This document shows, in pieces, positions 34,743-43,415 of a stretch of DNA of 64,000 nucleotides; positions within the stretch are counted from its first letter, which is position 1, and each line of letters opens with the position of its first letter. The stretch is from Kumtagia sp963829135. GTDB taxonomy: Bacteria > Pseudomonadota > Alphaproteobacteria > Rhizobiales > Rhizobiaceae. Both the position numbers and the translations under genes were made by a program. The notes below the pieces were generated by a model. That model worked only from the letters and a program-made list of their open reading frames with translations, was not told the origin of the DNA and ran no database searches. The stretch lies in NCBI GenBank assembly GCA_963829135.1, contig CAWHHO010000003.1, positions 124,001 to 188,000 of the forward strand. Direction: 5' to 3'.

Positions 34743-35786
34743 TTGGTCGCCACCGCAGATCTGAAACAGGCGCCTTCCGGGGCGTCGGATATGGCGCACA
34801 TCGTCCTGACTTTCGACAACAACAAACTGGCCAGTGCGCTTTACGGACCCTTCGACGAAAATCTGGCCCGGCTTGAGCAGAAGCTCGGCGTCGATCTGCG
34901 CTCGCGCGGCAATCAAGTAACGATAAAGGGCACCGCCGCCGTCGCCGAACAGGCACGCCGGGCGCTTGATCAGCTCTATGGCATCCTGCAGAAGGGCGTC
35001 GACATCGCGCAGTCGGATGTCGATGGAGCCATCCGCATGGCCATCGCCGCCGACGATCAGCTGACGCTGCCGACGCTGGAACGCAAGGGCAAGATGGCCG
35101 CCGCGCAGATTGCCACACGCAAACGCACAATCTATGCGCGCTCGCTCAACCAGGACGCCTATATGCGGGCGCTGGAGAGATCCGAACTGGTCTTCGGCAT
35201 CGGGCCGGCGGGCACCGGCAAGACCTATCTCGCCGTCGCGCATGCGGCGATGCTGCTGGAGCGTGGCATGGTCGAGCGCATTATCCTCTCGCGTCCCGCC
35301 GTCGAGGCGGGTGAACGGCTGGGCTTCCTCCCGGGCGACATGAAGGAGAAGGTCGATCCCTATCTGCGTCCGCTCTACGATGCGCTCTATGACATGATGC
35401 CGGCCGACAAGGTGGAGCGCGCCCTAACCGCCGGCGCCATCGAGATCGCGCCGCTCGCCTTCATGCGCGGACGCACATTGGCGCATTCCGCCGTCATTCT
35501 CGACGAGGCGCAGAACACCACGCCGATGCAGATGAAGATGTTCCTGACCCGGCTGGGCGAGAACTCGCGCATGATCATCACCGGCGATCCGACGCAGATC
35601 GACCTGCCGTCGCAGACCAAGTCCGGATTGGTCGAGGCGCTGCGCATTCTTGACGGTATTCCGGGTGCGGTCACGGTACGGTTCGGTGACAGCGATGTCG
35701 TGCGCCATCCGCTGGTGGCCGAAATCGTGCGTGCCTATGACCGCGACGGCAAATTGTCGCGCGGTTTGGGCGCAGGAGAGAATTAA
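34743..35786 (+). CDS. phoH: PhoH family ATPase (PhoH-like, YbeZ)
   Basis: 347 residues. The start is taken as TTG 34743, preceded by AAGGAGAG at a good distance; the TTG at 34728 would lie before that ribosome site. A KH-like N-terminal domain (VDLRSRGNQVTIKGT) is followed by the PhoH ATPase: Walker A GIGPAGTGKTYLAVA (about residue 154), RPAVEAGERLGFLPGD, ILDEAQNTTPMQMKMFLTR (Walker B), and ITGDPTQIDLP. It works with YbeY in RNA and ribosome metabolism. Part of miaB-phoH-ybeY-corC. Confidence 0.93.
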   Translation: MVATADLKQAPSGASDMAHIVLTFDNNKLASALYGPFDENLARLEQKLGVDLRSRGNQVTIKGTAAVAEQARRALDQLYGILQKGVDIAQSDVDGAIRMAIAADDQLTLPTLERKGKMAAAQIATRKRTIYARSLNQDAYMRALERSELVFGIGPAGTGKTYLAVAHAAMLLERGMVERIILSRPAVEAGERLGFLPGDMKEKVDPYLRPLYDALYDMMPADKVERALTAGAIEIAPLAFMRGRTLAHSAVILDEAQNTTPMQMKMFLTRLGENSRMIITGDPTQIDLPSQTKSGLVEALRILDGIPGAVTVRFGDSDVVRHPLVAEIVRAYDRDGKLSRGLGAGEN

Positions 35787-35839
35787 ACTGTAGCAGCAAT
35801 GTTTCGCTCCGTTGGGGGGAGCGAGGGCGCGCCTGACTC

Positions 35840-36343
35840 ATGACCGTTCCAAAACGACAAATCAAACCTGTCTCGATCTCGATCGACATCATGGTCGAAG
35901 CAGGTGGCTGGCCGAGCGAGGAACAACTGGCCGCACTTGCCGCCCCGGCCGTGGATGCCGCGCTCGGCGTGGCGGGAGCAGAGGCAACGCAGCCGGTGGA
36001 ACTCAGCCTTGTATTCACCGATGACGCCCACATCAGGATGCTGAATGCCGATTGGCGGGGCAAGGATAAGCCCACCAATGTTTTGTCCTTTCCATCGTTC
36101 CCAGGCAAGATTGGCGCGCTGCTGCCGCCAATGCTCGGCGACATCATTCTCGCCCAGGAGACGGTTGCACGCGAGGCGGAACTGGAAGGCAAGCCACTGG
36201 ATCACCATATCGCTCACCTGATCGTTCATGGCCTGCTGCATCTTATCGGCCATGACCACGAGACGGACGCGGAGGCCGAAAGGATGGAGGCATTGGAGCG
36301 CCAGACGCTTGCAAGGCTTGCCATTCCCGATCCCTACGCGTAA
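35840..36343 (+). CDS. ybeY: Endoribonuclease YbeY
   Basis: 167 residues. Zinc-binding motif HGLLHLIGHDH (H-x3-H-x5-H) near residue 130, the nuclease centre, plus DWRGKDKPTNVLSFP and LGDIILAQETV. YbeY is a single-strand RNase for 16S rRNA maturation and ribosome quality control. It lies 53 bases after phoH and before corC. Confidence 0.95.
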   Translation: MTVPKRQIKPVSISIDIMVEAGGWPSEEQLAALAAPAVDAALGVAGAEATQPVELSLVFTDDAHIRMLNADWRGKDKPTNVLSFPSFPGKIGALLPPMLGDIILAQETVAREAELEGKPLDHHIAHLIVHGLLHLIGHDHETDAEAERMEALERQTLARLAIPDPYA

Positions 36344-36413
36344 CAGAAAAAGCGCAAGGCATGCCGCGCCCAGCACGTGCTGTCCGCAGTATGCTCCAAT
36401 TGACCGGACCGAG

Positions 36414-37475
36414 ATGAACGAGACCCCCGAGACTGTCGCCGGCTCCGAAGAGAGCAGCGCCAGGAAGATAGCGGACAAGGCCGACGAGGTCCCCAGTCCG
36501 AGTACCGCCACGGCGGCCCCAGCCGAACGCGCTTCCTTCCGAGACTGGCTTTCCACGCTGTTCCGCCAGAAGAACGGCAACAACCTGCGCGAGGACCTGA
36601 CCGACGCGCTTGCCGAAAGCGCGGCGGATGCGGAGGCCTTCTCGCCCGCGGAACGCGCCATGCTCAACAACATCCTGCGACTGCGCGAAGTTCGCGTCGA
36701 GGATGTCATGGTGCCGCGCGCCGACATTGAGGCGGTGGAGATATCGATCCCGCTTGGTGAACTGCTCAACATATTCGAGCAGTCCGGTCATTCGCGCATG
36801 CCGGTCTATTCCGAAACGCTCGACGATCCACGCGGTATGGTGCACATCCGCGATGTGCTGGCGCATATCACCTTGACCGCACGCCCCAAGAAGGGAAGGG
36901 CTTCGAAGAAGCCCGTCGCGGGCAATACGCCGCTCGACCTTGCCAATGTCGATCTTGGCCGCTCGATCGGCGAACTCAATTTGATCCGCACCGTCCTGTT
37001 CGTGCCGCCTTCGATGCTGGCGTCGGACCTGATGGCGCGTATGCAGGCGGCGCGCACGCAGATGGCGCTCGTAATCGACGAATATGGCGGCACAGACGGG
37101 CTCGCATCGCTGGAAGACATCGTCGAGATGGTCGTCGGCGACATCGAGGACGAACATGACGAAGATGTACCGCTGATTACCCAAGCAGCCGATGGCGCGT
37201 TTATCGTCGATGCGAAAGCCGAGATCGACGATGTCACCAAGCTGATCGGCGGGGATTTCGCCCCCGGCGAGCATGGTGAATATGTCGACACGATCGGTGG
37301 GCTGATCTTCAACGCGCTTGGCCGCGTGCCGACCCGGGGCGAGGTGGTGCAGGCTGTGCCGGGCTTTGAGTTCCATGTTCTGGACGCCGATCCGCGCCGG
37401 GTGAAGAGAGTCCGCATCGTCGAAACGAAGGCAGATCGCCGCCGCCGGGCCTCCAAGGCTGAGCAGGCAGAGTAG
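36414..37475 (+). CDS. corC: CorC/HlyC family CBS-domain protein
   Basis: 353 residues from ATG 36414. The frame is open into ybeY, but that region is antisense to good coding. After a disordered acidic N-terminus come VRVEDVMVPRADIEAVEISIPLGELLNIFEQSGHSRMPVYSE (first CBS), SMLASDLMARMQAARTQMALVIDEYGGTDGLASLEDIVEMVVGDIEDEHDED (second CBS), and the C-terminal CorC_HlyC domain. No membrane spans, as in CorC. It is linked to magnesium/cobalt efflux in E. coli. In most relatives lnt follows; here an E1-like gene follows instead. Confidence 0.93.
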   Translation: MNETPETVAGSEESSARKIADKADEVPSPSTATAAPAERASFRDWLSTLFRQKNGNNLREDLTDALAESAADAEAFSPAERAMLNNILRLREVRVEDVMVPRADIEAVEISIPLGELLNIFEQSGHSRMPVYSETLDDPRGMVHIRDVLAHITLTARPKKGRASKKPVAGNTPLDLANVDLGRSIGELNLIRTVLFVPPSMLASDLMARMQAARTQMALVIDEYGGTDGLASLEDIVEMVVGDIEDEHDEDVPLITQAADGAFIVDAKAEIDDVTKLIGGDFAPGEHGEYVDTIGGLIFNALGRVPTRGEVVQAVPGFEFHVLDADPRRVKRVRIVETKADRRRRASKAEQAE

Positions 37476-37591
37476 CCACAGCGCCCACGTCGCCGTCAAT
37501 TCGTCGATACGGGCTCAGGTTGCGGACCACGCCTTTGGCCCAAAACATCCCCCGTGCACATTTACGGGGCGACATGCATTATGCTTGCATG

Positions 37592-38353
37592 ATGACATCT
37601 GCAACCTTCACCCCTGATGAGCTCGAGCGCTACGCCCGCCACATCGTCCTGCCGGAAGTTGGCGGGCCGGGGCAGCAGAAGCTGAAGCGCGCGCGTGTGC
37701 TGGTGATCGGGGCTGGTGGGCTGGGTGCACCGGTACTGCAATATCTCGCAGCGGCAGGCGTCGGCACGCTTGGCGTGGTGGACGACGACACGGTGTCGCT
37801 CTCCAATCTCCAGCGGCAGGTGATCCATGACACGGCGTCTGTCGGCGAAACCAAGAACGCAAGCGCTGCGCGGTCCATTGCCCGCATCAATCCGGGCGTG
37901 AACGCCGAACTGCACGAGTTTCGTATTACCGGGGAGAACGCAGGAGAGCTGGTCCGCCGCTACGACGTTGTTGCCGATGGATCAGACAATTTCGACACGC
38001 GCTACGCGGTGGCGGACGCCTGCGAAGCGGAGGCGCGCCCCCTCGTTCATGCCGCCGTCGGTCGCTTCGATGGATCGGTCACCGTTCTGAAGCCGTTCGA
38101 GATGGATGCGGAGGGCCGGCAGAACCCGTCCTACCGGGACCTGTTTCCAGAACCGCCACCGCCCGGCATGGTGCCTTCCTGCGCCGAAGCCGGCGTATTG
38201 GGTGCGCTGACCGGCGTCGTCGGCACCCTGCAGGCGATGGAGGTCATCAAGCTCATCACCGGCATCGGCGAGCCGCTCGTCGGACGTCTACTGCTTTATG
38301 ACGGACTTGGCGCGCGGTTTGATACGGTGAGATACAAGCGTGCAGTCCTATGA
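37592..38353 (+). CDS. HesA/MoeB/ThiF family E1-like adenylyltransferase
   Basis: 253 residues from ATG 37592 (MTSATFTPDELERYARHIVLPEVGGPGQQKL). Adjacent ATG 37589 is an alternative. ATP loop VLVIGAGGLGAPVLQYLAAAGVGTLGVVDDD, the SNLQRQVIHD arginine, DGSDNFDTRYAVADAC, and VPSCAEAGVLGALTGVVGTLQAMEVIKLITG. The two CxxC pairs that bind zinc in MoeB are absent, and there is no rhodanese domain. MoeB-type enzymes adenylate the C-terminal Gly of a sulfur carrier. Here the stop overlaps the start of the aconitase X gene (ATGA), so it is probably dedicated to that operon rather than to molybdopterin synthesis (inference). Confidence 0.85.
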   Translation: MTSATFTPDELERYARHIVLPEVGGPGQQKLKRARVLVIGAGGLGAPVLQYLAAAGVGTLGVVDDDTVSLSNLQRQVIHDTASVGETKNASAARSIARINPGVNAELHEFRITGENAGELVRRYDVVADGSDNFDTRYAVADACEAEARPLVHAAVGRFDGSVTVLKPFEMDAEGRQNPSYRDLFPEPPPPGMVPSCAEAGVLGALTGVVGTLQAMEVIKLITGIGEPLVGRLLLYDGLGARFDTVRYKRAVL

Positions 38354-39606
38354 GCCTGATGCTGACGGAGGAAGAACGCGCCATTGCCGGCGGCCGTGAC
38401 GGCGACGGTGCGGCGATGGCCATGCGCATAGTTGCCGAGAGCGCCAAGCTGCTCGGAGCACCGCGCCTGATCCCGATAGCATCGGCGCATATTGACGGGG
38501 CGCTCTATCACGGCGATTCCGGCACGCTGTTCGGAGAGAAGCTGGTCGAGGGTGGCGCGAGAGTGTCCGTGCGCTCGACGCTCAATGTCGGTGCACTGGA
38601 TCTCATGGGGTGCTCGCATGTGCGCCTGCCCGAACCGGCCCGCGGCATGGCGCGGCGCTTGATGGATGCCTATCGCGCGCTCGGCTGCGAAGCGAGCTGG
38701 ACCTGCGCGCCATACCAGGCCGGGCACCGGCCGGCGTTCGGGTCCGATGTCGCTTGGGGCGAGTCCAACGCTGTCGTCTTCTGCAACTCGGTGCTGGGCG
38801 CGCGGACCAACCGCTATGGCGATTTCCTCGACATTGCCTGCGCGATTTCGGCGCGGGCTCCGGATTGCGGCCTTCACCGGGCGGAAAATAGGCGGGCGCG
38901 ACTGGTGGTTGATGTCAGCAAGCTGTCGCTGGCATTTGTGGCGTCGGAGATCGCATGGCCGGTCCTCGGCAGTCTCTATGGCCGCATGGCCGGCGATGCG
39001 ATCGGCGTGGTGACGGGCGTTCAAACCAATCCGGGCGAGGATGCGTTGAAGGCGTTCGGCGCGGCGGCGGCGTCTAGCGGCGCCGTTGGTCTCTTCCATA
39101 TCGCCGGCGTGACACCCGAAGCACCGGATCTGGCGACGGCTTTGGGCGGACACTCGCCTGAACAGACAATTACGGTCACCGATGCGATGGTCCGAGAAGC
39201 ACAGGCGCGGCTCTCGACAGCCGAAAAGGCGGATCGCCTCGACGCCGTCGCGATCGGCAGCCCGCATCTCTCTTTGGCCGAGGTCGGTCAACTCGAGGCG
39301 CTGATCGCCGGCAGAAAGTTGTCCGTTCCATTCTATGCCTGCACAGGGCGCCACGTCGTGCAGGCACTCGACGACGCTGGGCGGCGCAAATCGCTGGAGG
39401 CAGTCGGCGTGACGATCGTCGCCGATACATGCGTGGTCGTCACGCCGATCCTCAGAAGTCTCGAGAGCGGTGTGCTGATGACCAATTCCGGAAAGTTTGC
39501 CCAGTACGCGCCGGGCAACACCGGCTATGCGGTGCTGTATGGGTCGCTGGCCGATTGCGTAGACAGCGCGGTACTGGGCCGCCCGGTATTCGGGAAGCTG
39601 CAATGA
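38350..39606 (+). CDS. Aconitase X (DUF521), large subunit
   Basis: 418 residues with AcnX signatures: AHIDGALYHGDSGTLFGEKLVEGGARVSV, TLNVGALDLMGCSHVRLPEP, GESNAVVFCNSVLGARTNRYGDFLDIACAI, and near the C-terminus VVVTPILRSLESGVLMTNSGKFAQYAPG. Bacterial AcnX enzymes characterised so far are cis-3-hydroxy-L-proline dehydratases. The archaeal relative makes a mevalonate-pathway intermediate. The large and small subunits are separate genes overlapping by 4 bases. The conserved cysteines (CSH, CNS, TCVVVTP) fit the Fe-S site of the family. Substrate here is inferred. Confidence 0.88.
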   Translation: MSLMLTEEERAIAGGRDGDGAAMAMRIVAESAKLLGAPRLIPIASAHIDGALYHGDSGTLFGEKLVEGGARVSVRSTLNVGALDLMGCSHVRLPEPARGMARRLMDAYRALGCEASWTCAPYQAGHRPAFGSDVAWGESNAVVFCNSVLGARTNRYGDFLDIACAISARAPDCGLHRAENRRARLVVDVSKLSLAFVASEIAWPVLGSLYGRMAGDAIGVVTGVQTNPGEDALKAFGAAAASSGAVGLFHIAGVTPEAPDLATALGGHSPEQTITVTDAMVREAQARLSTAEKADRLDAVAIGSPHLSLAEVGQLEALIAGRKLSVPFYACTGRHVVQALDDAGRRKSLEAVGVTIVADTCVVVTPILRSLESGVLMTNSGKFAQYAPGNTGYAVLYGSLADCVDSAVLGRPVFGKLQ

Positions 39607-40031
39607 TCCATTCAGCGGCGGCGGCAATGCCTGTTCAGGCCGAAATTCTTGTGGCGGGCGAAGCGGGTGAAGGCGAAGCGCTGATCCTATCCGGTCCGAT
39701 CAGTTTCTGGGGCGGCGTCAATCCCAATACCGGCAGGATCGCAGATGTCCGCCATCCCGAGCACGGACAGTCGATTGCCGGAAAGGTGCTGTTCCTGCCT
39801 GGAACGATCGGCTCGTCCTCAGCGTCCGCCGTGTTGCTGGAACTCGTTCACAATGGCAAAGCGCCTGCAGCATTCGTGCTCCATGAACCCGATGCGATCC
39901 TGCTGCTGGGGCTGATCGTGGCGAAGGAGATGGGATGGAAGACACCGGTGGCGGTGAAGCTGGAGCATGGCCGCTTTGACGTGTTTCGCGGCCGCCATGT
40001 GACGGTGAGCGCTGCCGGCGCGTTATCCTGA
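39603..40031 (+). CDS. Aconitase X (DUF126), small 'swivel' subunit
   Basis: 142 residues from ATG 39603, overlapping the large-subunit stop. Segments LSGPISFWGGVNPNTGRIADVRHPEHGQSIAGKVLFLPGTIGSSSASAVLLELV are typical of the aconitase swivel domain in AcnX, with the serine-rich GSSSAS loop near the active site. It forms a heterodimer with the large subunit. It ends the operon, 57 bases before the convergent dehydrogenase. Confidence 0.9.
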   Translation: MIHSAAAAMPVQAEILVAGEAGEGEALILSGPISFWGGVNPNTGRIADVRHPEHGQSIAGKVLFLPGTIGSSSASAVLLELVHNGKAPAAFVLHEPDAILLLGLIVAKEMGWKTPVAVKLEHGRFDVFRGRHVTVSAAGALS

Positions 40032-40088
40032 GGCTTTGTACGCACGGGTTGAAAGCCCATGACGAGTCCCTCCCAGGGAGGCGCGATC

Positions 40089-41090
40089 TCAAATCCTGTT
40101 CGGCAACACCCGGTCCGGAGGGCGATGGCCGTCGAAGAAGGCGCGGATGTTGATGATCACCTTCTCGCCCATATCGATACGGCCTTCGATCGTCGCCGAG
40201 CCCATATGCGGCAGGATCACCACCTTGCCCTTGGCGGCGAGCTTTACCAGCTTGGGATTGACCGCCGGCTCGTGCTCGAACACGTCGAGACCTGCGCCCG
40301 CGATCTTGCCGTCCTGCAGCATCTTGATCAATGTTTCTTCGTCGATCAGGTCGCCGCGCGCCGTGTTGACGATATAGCTGTTCGGCTGCAGCAACGCCAG
40401 GCGGCGCGCGGAAAGCAGGTGGAATGTCGCCGGCGTCGAAGGGCAGTTGACCGAGATGATGTCCATGCGGGCCAGCATCTGGTCAAGGCTCTCCCAATAG
40501 GTTGCTTCCAGTTCGTCCTCGATACGTTGCATTACGCGGTGACGGTTGTGATAGTGGATCGACAGGCCGAACGCCTTGGCGCGTCGCGCGACAGCCGTCC
40601 CTATGCGGCCCATACCGACGATTCCGAGCCGCTTGCCGGTGAAGCGGCGGCCGAGCATCCAGGTGGGTGACCATCCGGCCCATTTGGCCGGCTGCTCCAG
40701 AATGTTGGCGCCTTCGGTGAGCCGCCGCGGCACTGCAAGCATCAGCGCCATGGTCATGTCGGCAGTGTCCTCGGTCAGCACGCCGGGCGTGTTGGTTACA
40801 GCGATTCCGCGTTTGGCTGCGGCCACCACATCGATGTTGTCGACGCCGTTGCCGAAATTAGCGATGAGCTTGATGGTCGGGCCGGCCTGTTCGATAAGCG
40901 AGGCATCGATCTTGTCGGTCACGGTGGGGACGAGCACGTCCGCTTCCTTCAGCGCTGCCGCGAGTTCGGAGGGCGTCATCTTCCGATCGTCGACATTCAA
41001 CCGGGCGTCGAAGAGTTCGCGCATGCGCGTCTCGACCTGATCCGGCAACTTACGGGTAATCACGACCAGAGGCTTTTTTTTGCCCGCCAT
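40089..41090 (-). CDS. D-2-hydroxyacid dehydrogenase (glyoxylate/hydroxypyruvate reductase-like)
   Basis: 333 residues from ATG 41090 (MAGKKKPLVVITRKLPDQVETRMRELF); the longer upstream frame is not protein-like. NAD-binding GIVGMGRIGTAVARRAKAFG. Catalytic residues sit in VNTARGDLID (Arg), DVFEHEP (Glu), and ILPHMGSAT (His). It resembles rhizobial glyoxylate reductases (GrhA/GyaR type) more than SerA, because it lacks a C-terminal ACT domain. It reduces glyoxylate or hydroxypyruvate; exact substrate not shown. Confidence 0.9.
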   Translation of the reverse strand: MAGKKKPLVVITRKLPDQVETRMRELFDARLNVDDRKMTPSELAAALKEADVLVPTVTDKIDASLIEQAGPTIKLIANFGNGVDNIDVVAAAKRGIAVTNTPGVLTEDTADMTMALMLAVPRRLTEGANILEQPAKWAGWSPTWMLGRRFTGKRLGIVGMGRIGTAVARRAKAFGLSIHYHNRHRVMQRIEDELEATYWESLDQMLARMDIISVNCPSTPATFHLLSARRLALLQPNSYIVNTARGDLIDEETLIKMLQDGKIAGAGLDVFEHEPAVNPKLVKLAAKGKVVILPHMGSATIEGRIDMGEKVIINIRAFFDGHRPPDRVLPNRI

Positions 41091-41250
41091 TGTTTCCTCT
41101 AAGCCGGACGCTGTTGAGACCTCTTTAACCAAGACAGGCGAAACTTCCTGCCGGTCCCGGCATGACCGCCTGTGTAACAAGCGCCAGTGCCGATGACAAA
41201 GAAAAAGGGTGCGCCTCGATGGATCGGGCGCTCCACCTTGGGGAACGAAT

Positions 41251-41808
41251 GTGTCTGGTGTTGTGTCGCATCGTATCACTGTCTTCGCTTTGCTGGCGGG
41301 CCTCGCGCTCCTGCCCGTCACAGCTGGCCATGTATTTGCGCAGAGTGCCATCGACGAAATGAGGCCGAAGGGCAGCGGCCTTCCCGTCCCCCGGTTCGTC
41401 AGCCTCAAATCAGGCAAGGTGAATTCGCGCATAGGTCCCGGCGTCAACTATCCGGTGGACTGGCTCTATCTGAAGTCCGGCTTGCCGATGGAGATCATCC
41501 AGGAGTTCGACAATTGGCGGCGTGTGCGCGATTCGGACGGTGCGGAGGGATGGATCAACCAGTCGCTGCTCTCGGGCAGGCGCACCGCGATCGCAGCCCC
41601 TTGGCAGCGGGGCAAGGAAACCAGCATCGATCTGCTTTCGGAGCCGAGCAAGGCAGCCTCCAAGGTTGCGATCGTGCAGCCGGGCGCCGTCGGCACGATC
41701 AAGCAGTGCAATGGCGAGTGGTGCGAAATGACCTTCGCCGGTCACACCGGCTGGCTCAATCAGAAACTGGTCTGGGGCGCCTATCCTGGCGAGACCGTGA
41801 AGGATTGA
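41251..41808 (+). CDS. Secreted SH3-domain (SH3_4-like) protein
   Basis: 185 residues if started at GTG 41251 (VSGVVSHRITVFALLAGLALLPVTAGHVFAQ, a signal peptide). ATG 41209 would add 14 residues before the signal. Two bacterial SH3 units follow: SLKSGKVNSRIGPGVNYPVDWLYLKSGLPMEII and SIDLLSEPSKAASKVAIVQPGAVGTIKQC...GHTGWLNQKLVWGAYPGE. Such proteins are periplasmic and may bind cell-wall material. Common next to the 2-hydroxyacid dehydrogenase in this order (recollection). Confidence 0.85.
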   Translation: MSGVVSHRITVFALLAGLALLPVTAGHVFAQSAIDEMRPKGSGLPVPRFVSLKSGKVNSRIGPGVNYPVDWLYLKSGLPMEIIQEFDNWRRVRDSDGAEGWINQSLLSGRRTAIAAPWQRGKETSIDLLSEPSKAASKVAIVQPGAVGTIKQCNGEWCEMTFAGHTGWLNQKLVWGAYPGETVKD

Positions 41809-41815
41809 CGATTTG

Positions 41816-42196
41816 TCAGGACCGGCCAACTCGGCCGAGATGAGTGTCCCGGAAGGAGGATGGGAGCTTGAGTTCGTAGCCGAGCGCGCGATCCACCGCG
41901 ATATGGAGCAGCCAGACAATGGCGACCTGCAGCGCGACATCGTGCGCCGTCAGCCAAGCCGCCCCCGCAAGCAGCGCCGGACCGACGACGATGTGCGCCA
42001 GATTATAGGCCCGCGCACCGACATGCGGACCGGCAAGATATCCCAGCATGGAGAGGTCTGGTGCAAGAACCAGCACGCCAAACAGCAGCCACGAACCACC
42101 AACGGCCCAAAACGCAACGATCATCGCCAGCGCGAGACAAAGCCATTCGAGTTTGAGTGTGACATTCATCCAGCGCGGGAGGGACATTGCGGACAT
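41816..42196 (-). CDS. DUF4260 domain-containing membrane protein
   Basis: 126 residues with three or four hydrophobic spans (LEWLCLALAMIVAFWAVG, WLLFGVLVLAPDLSMLGYLAG, NLAHIVVGPALLAGAAWLTA, VAIVWLLHIAVDRALGYELKLP). It ends in the DUF4260 signature GYELKLPSSFRDTHLGRVG. Function unknown. The ATG overlaps the irr stop (TGATG), so it is co-translated with irr. It converges on the SH3 gene with a 7-base gap. Confidence 0.85.
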   Translation of the reverse strand: MSAMSLPRWMNVTLKLEWLCLALAMIVAFWAVGGSWLLFGVLVLAPDLSMLGYLAGPHVGARAYNLAHIVVGPALLAGAAWLTAHDVALQVAIVWLLHIAVDRALGYELKLPSSFRDTHLGRVGRS

Positions 42197-42621
42197 CAGC
42201 CGCTGGGCTTGCGGCGCAGCCTTATCACGACATCCACATTGACGATCTCCATGCCTTCCGGAGGCTCAGGCAGATCGCCAACCCTGATCGGTCCTGTCAT
42301 GATGTCGAACACCGTGTTCTCGCCTTCGACGAAGAAGTGGTGATGATCCGACGTGTTGGTGTCGAAATAGGTCTTCGAGCCCTCGACAGCGAGGATTCGC
42401 AGCAGTCCCGCTTCGGTGAACTGGTGGAGCGTGTTGTAGACGGTCGCCAGAGAGACAGGCACGCCCGCGGCAAGCGCTTCTTCATGCAGCAATTCTGCCG
42501 AGAGGTGGCGCTCGCCCTTGGCGAACAACAGATCCGCCAGCGCAACACGCTGACGGGTAGGGCGCAACCCCGCCCGGCGTACCCGCTCATCGATGCTGAT
42601 CGTGCCAGTTGGCGATTTCAT
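42196..42621 (-). CDS. irr: Iron response regulator Irr (Fur family)
   Basis: 141 residues from ATG 42621 (MKSPTGTISIDERVRRAGLRPTRQRVALADLLF). The frame is open to 42672, but the shorter start fits the family. Winged-helix DNA-binding half VSLATVYNTLHQFTEAGLLRIL, then the DHHHFFVEGENTVFDI histidine cluster that binds metal or haem in rhizobial Irr. Divergence from fabA is the usual arrangement for irr in rhizobia and separates it from Fur or Mur. Irr represses or activates iron and haem genes under iron limitation. The 243-base gap to fabA holds both promoters. Confidence 0.9.
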   Translation of the reverse strand: MKSPTGTISIDERVRRAGLRPTRQRVALADLLFAKGERHLSAELLHEEALAAGVPVSLATVYNTLHQFTEAGLLRILAVEGSKTYFDTNTSDHHHFFVEGENTVFDIMTGPIRVGDLPEPPEGMEIVNVDVVIRLRRKPSG

Positions 42622-42864
42622 AGTGCCGAAACACCCCGTTTTGGGAACTGCAGTGCTTGTGAACGTGCGCAAACGTCGCGGGATTCCCTATATCGTGGAT
42701 ATATTCGGTTGTCCGCTTTCGATCAATAGCGGCACATTGACCGGAAAAGGTCGGCGGGTTAATCGCTAGCGCGAATTTCTGGAATGAAACGGTTCGTGAT
42801 ACCGGTTCGACAAACAAGACAAGGACGCACGGGGCGTCTCGACAGGAACTGAGGGCAGGAGCCT

Positions 42865-43380
42865 ATGGCGGCGCAGAAATCAAGCTACGACTATGAGGAC
42901 CTGCTTGCCTGCGCTCGGGGCGAACTCTTCGGCCCCGGCAATGCCCAACTACCAGCCCCGCCCATGCTGATGTTCGATCGCATTACGGAGATCAGCGAGA
43001 CCGGCGGGGCTTTCGACAAGGGTTTCATCCGCGCCGAATTCGATATCAGGCCGGATCTCTGGTTCTTTCCTTGCCATTTTATAGGCAATCCGATCATGCC
43101 GGGATGTCTCGGTCTCGACGCCATGTGGCAGCTGACCGGTTTCTATCTCGGCTGGCTTGGCGAACCGGGCAAGGGCATGGCGCTGTCAACCGGCGAGGTC
43201 AAGTTCAAGGGCATGGTCACGCCTTCGGTCAAAAAGGTGGAATACGGCATCGATTTCAAGCGCGTCATGCGCGGGCGTCTGGTGCTGGGCATCGCCGATG
43301 GCTGGTTGAAGGCCGACGACGAACCCATATACGCGGCGACCGACCTGAAGGTCGGCCTGTCAAAGCAGTCCGCTGCCTGA
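42865..43380 (+). CDS. fabA: 3-hydroxydecanoyl-ACP dehydratase/isomerase FabA
   Basis: 171 residues, normal length. Catalytic His71 in WFFPCHFIGNPIMPGCLGLDAMWQLTGFYLGW, and the paired Asp in GLDAMWQ. FabA dehydrates 3-hydroxydecanoyl-ACP and isomerises the product to cis-3-decenoyl-ACP, starting unsaturated fatty acid synthesis. The ribosome site is GAGGGCAGGAG, 6 bases upstream. fabB follows 35 bases later. Confidence 0.96.
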   Translation: MAAQKSSYDYEDLLACARGELFGPGNAQLPAPPMLMFDRITEISETGGAFDKGFIRAEFDIRPDLWFFPCHFIGNPIMPGCLGLDAMWQLTGFYLGWLGEPGKGMALSTGEVKFKGMVTPSVKKVEYGIDFKRVMRGRLVLGIADGWLKADDEPIYAATDLKVGLSKQSAA

Positions 43381-43415
43381 TTGCTGGCGCGGGCTCAATC
43401 GGTGAGGAGCATTCC

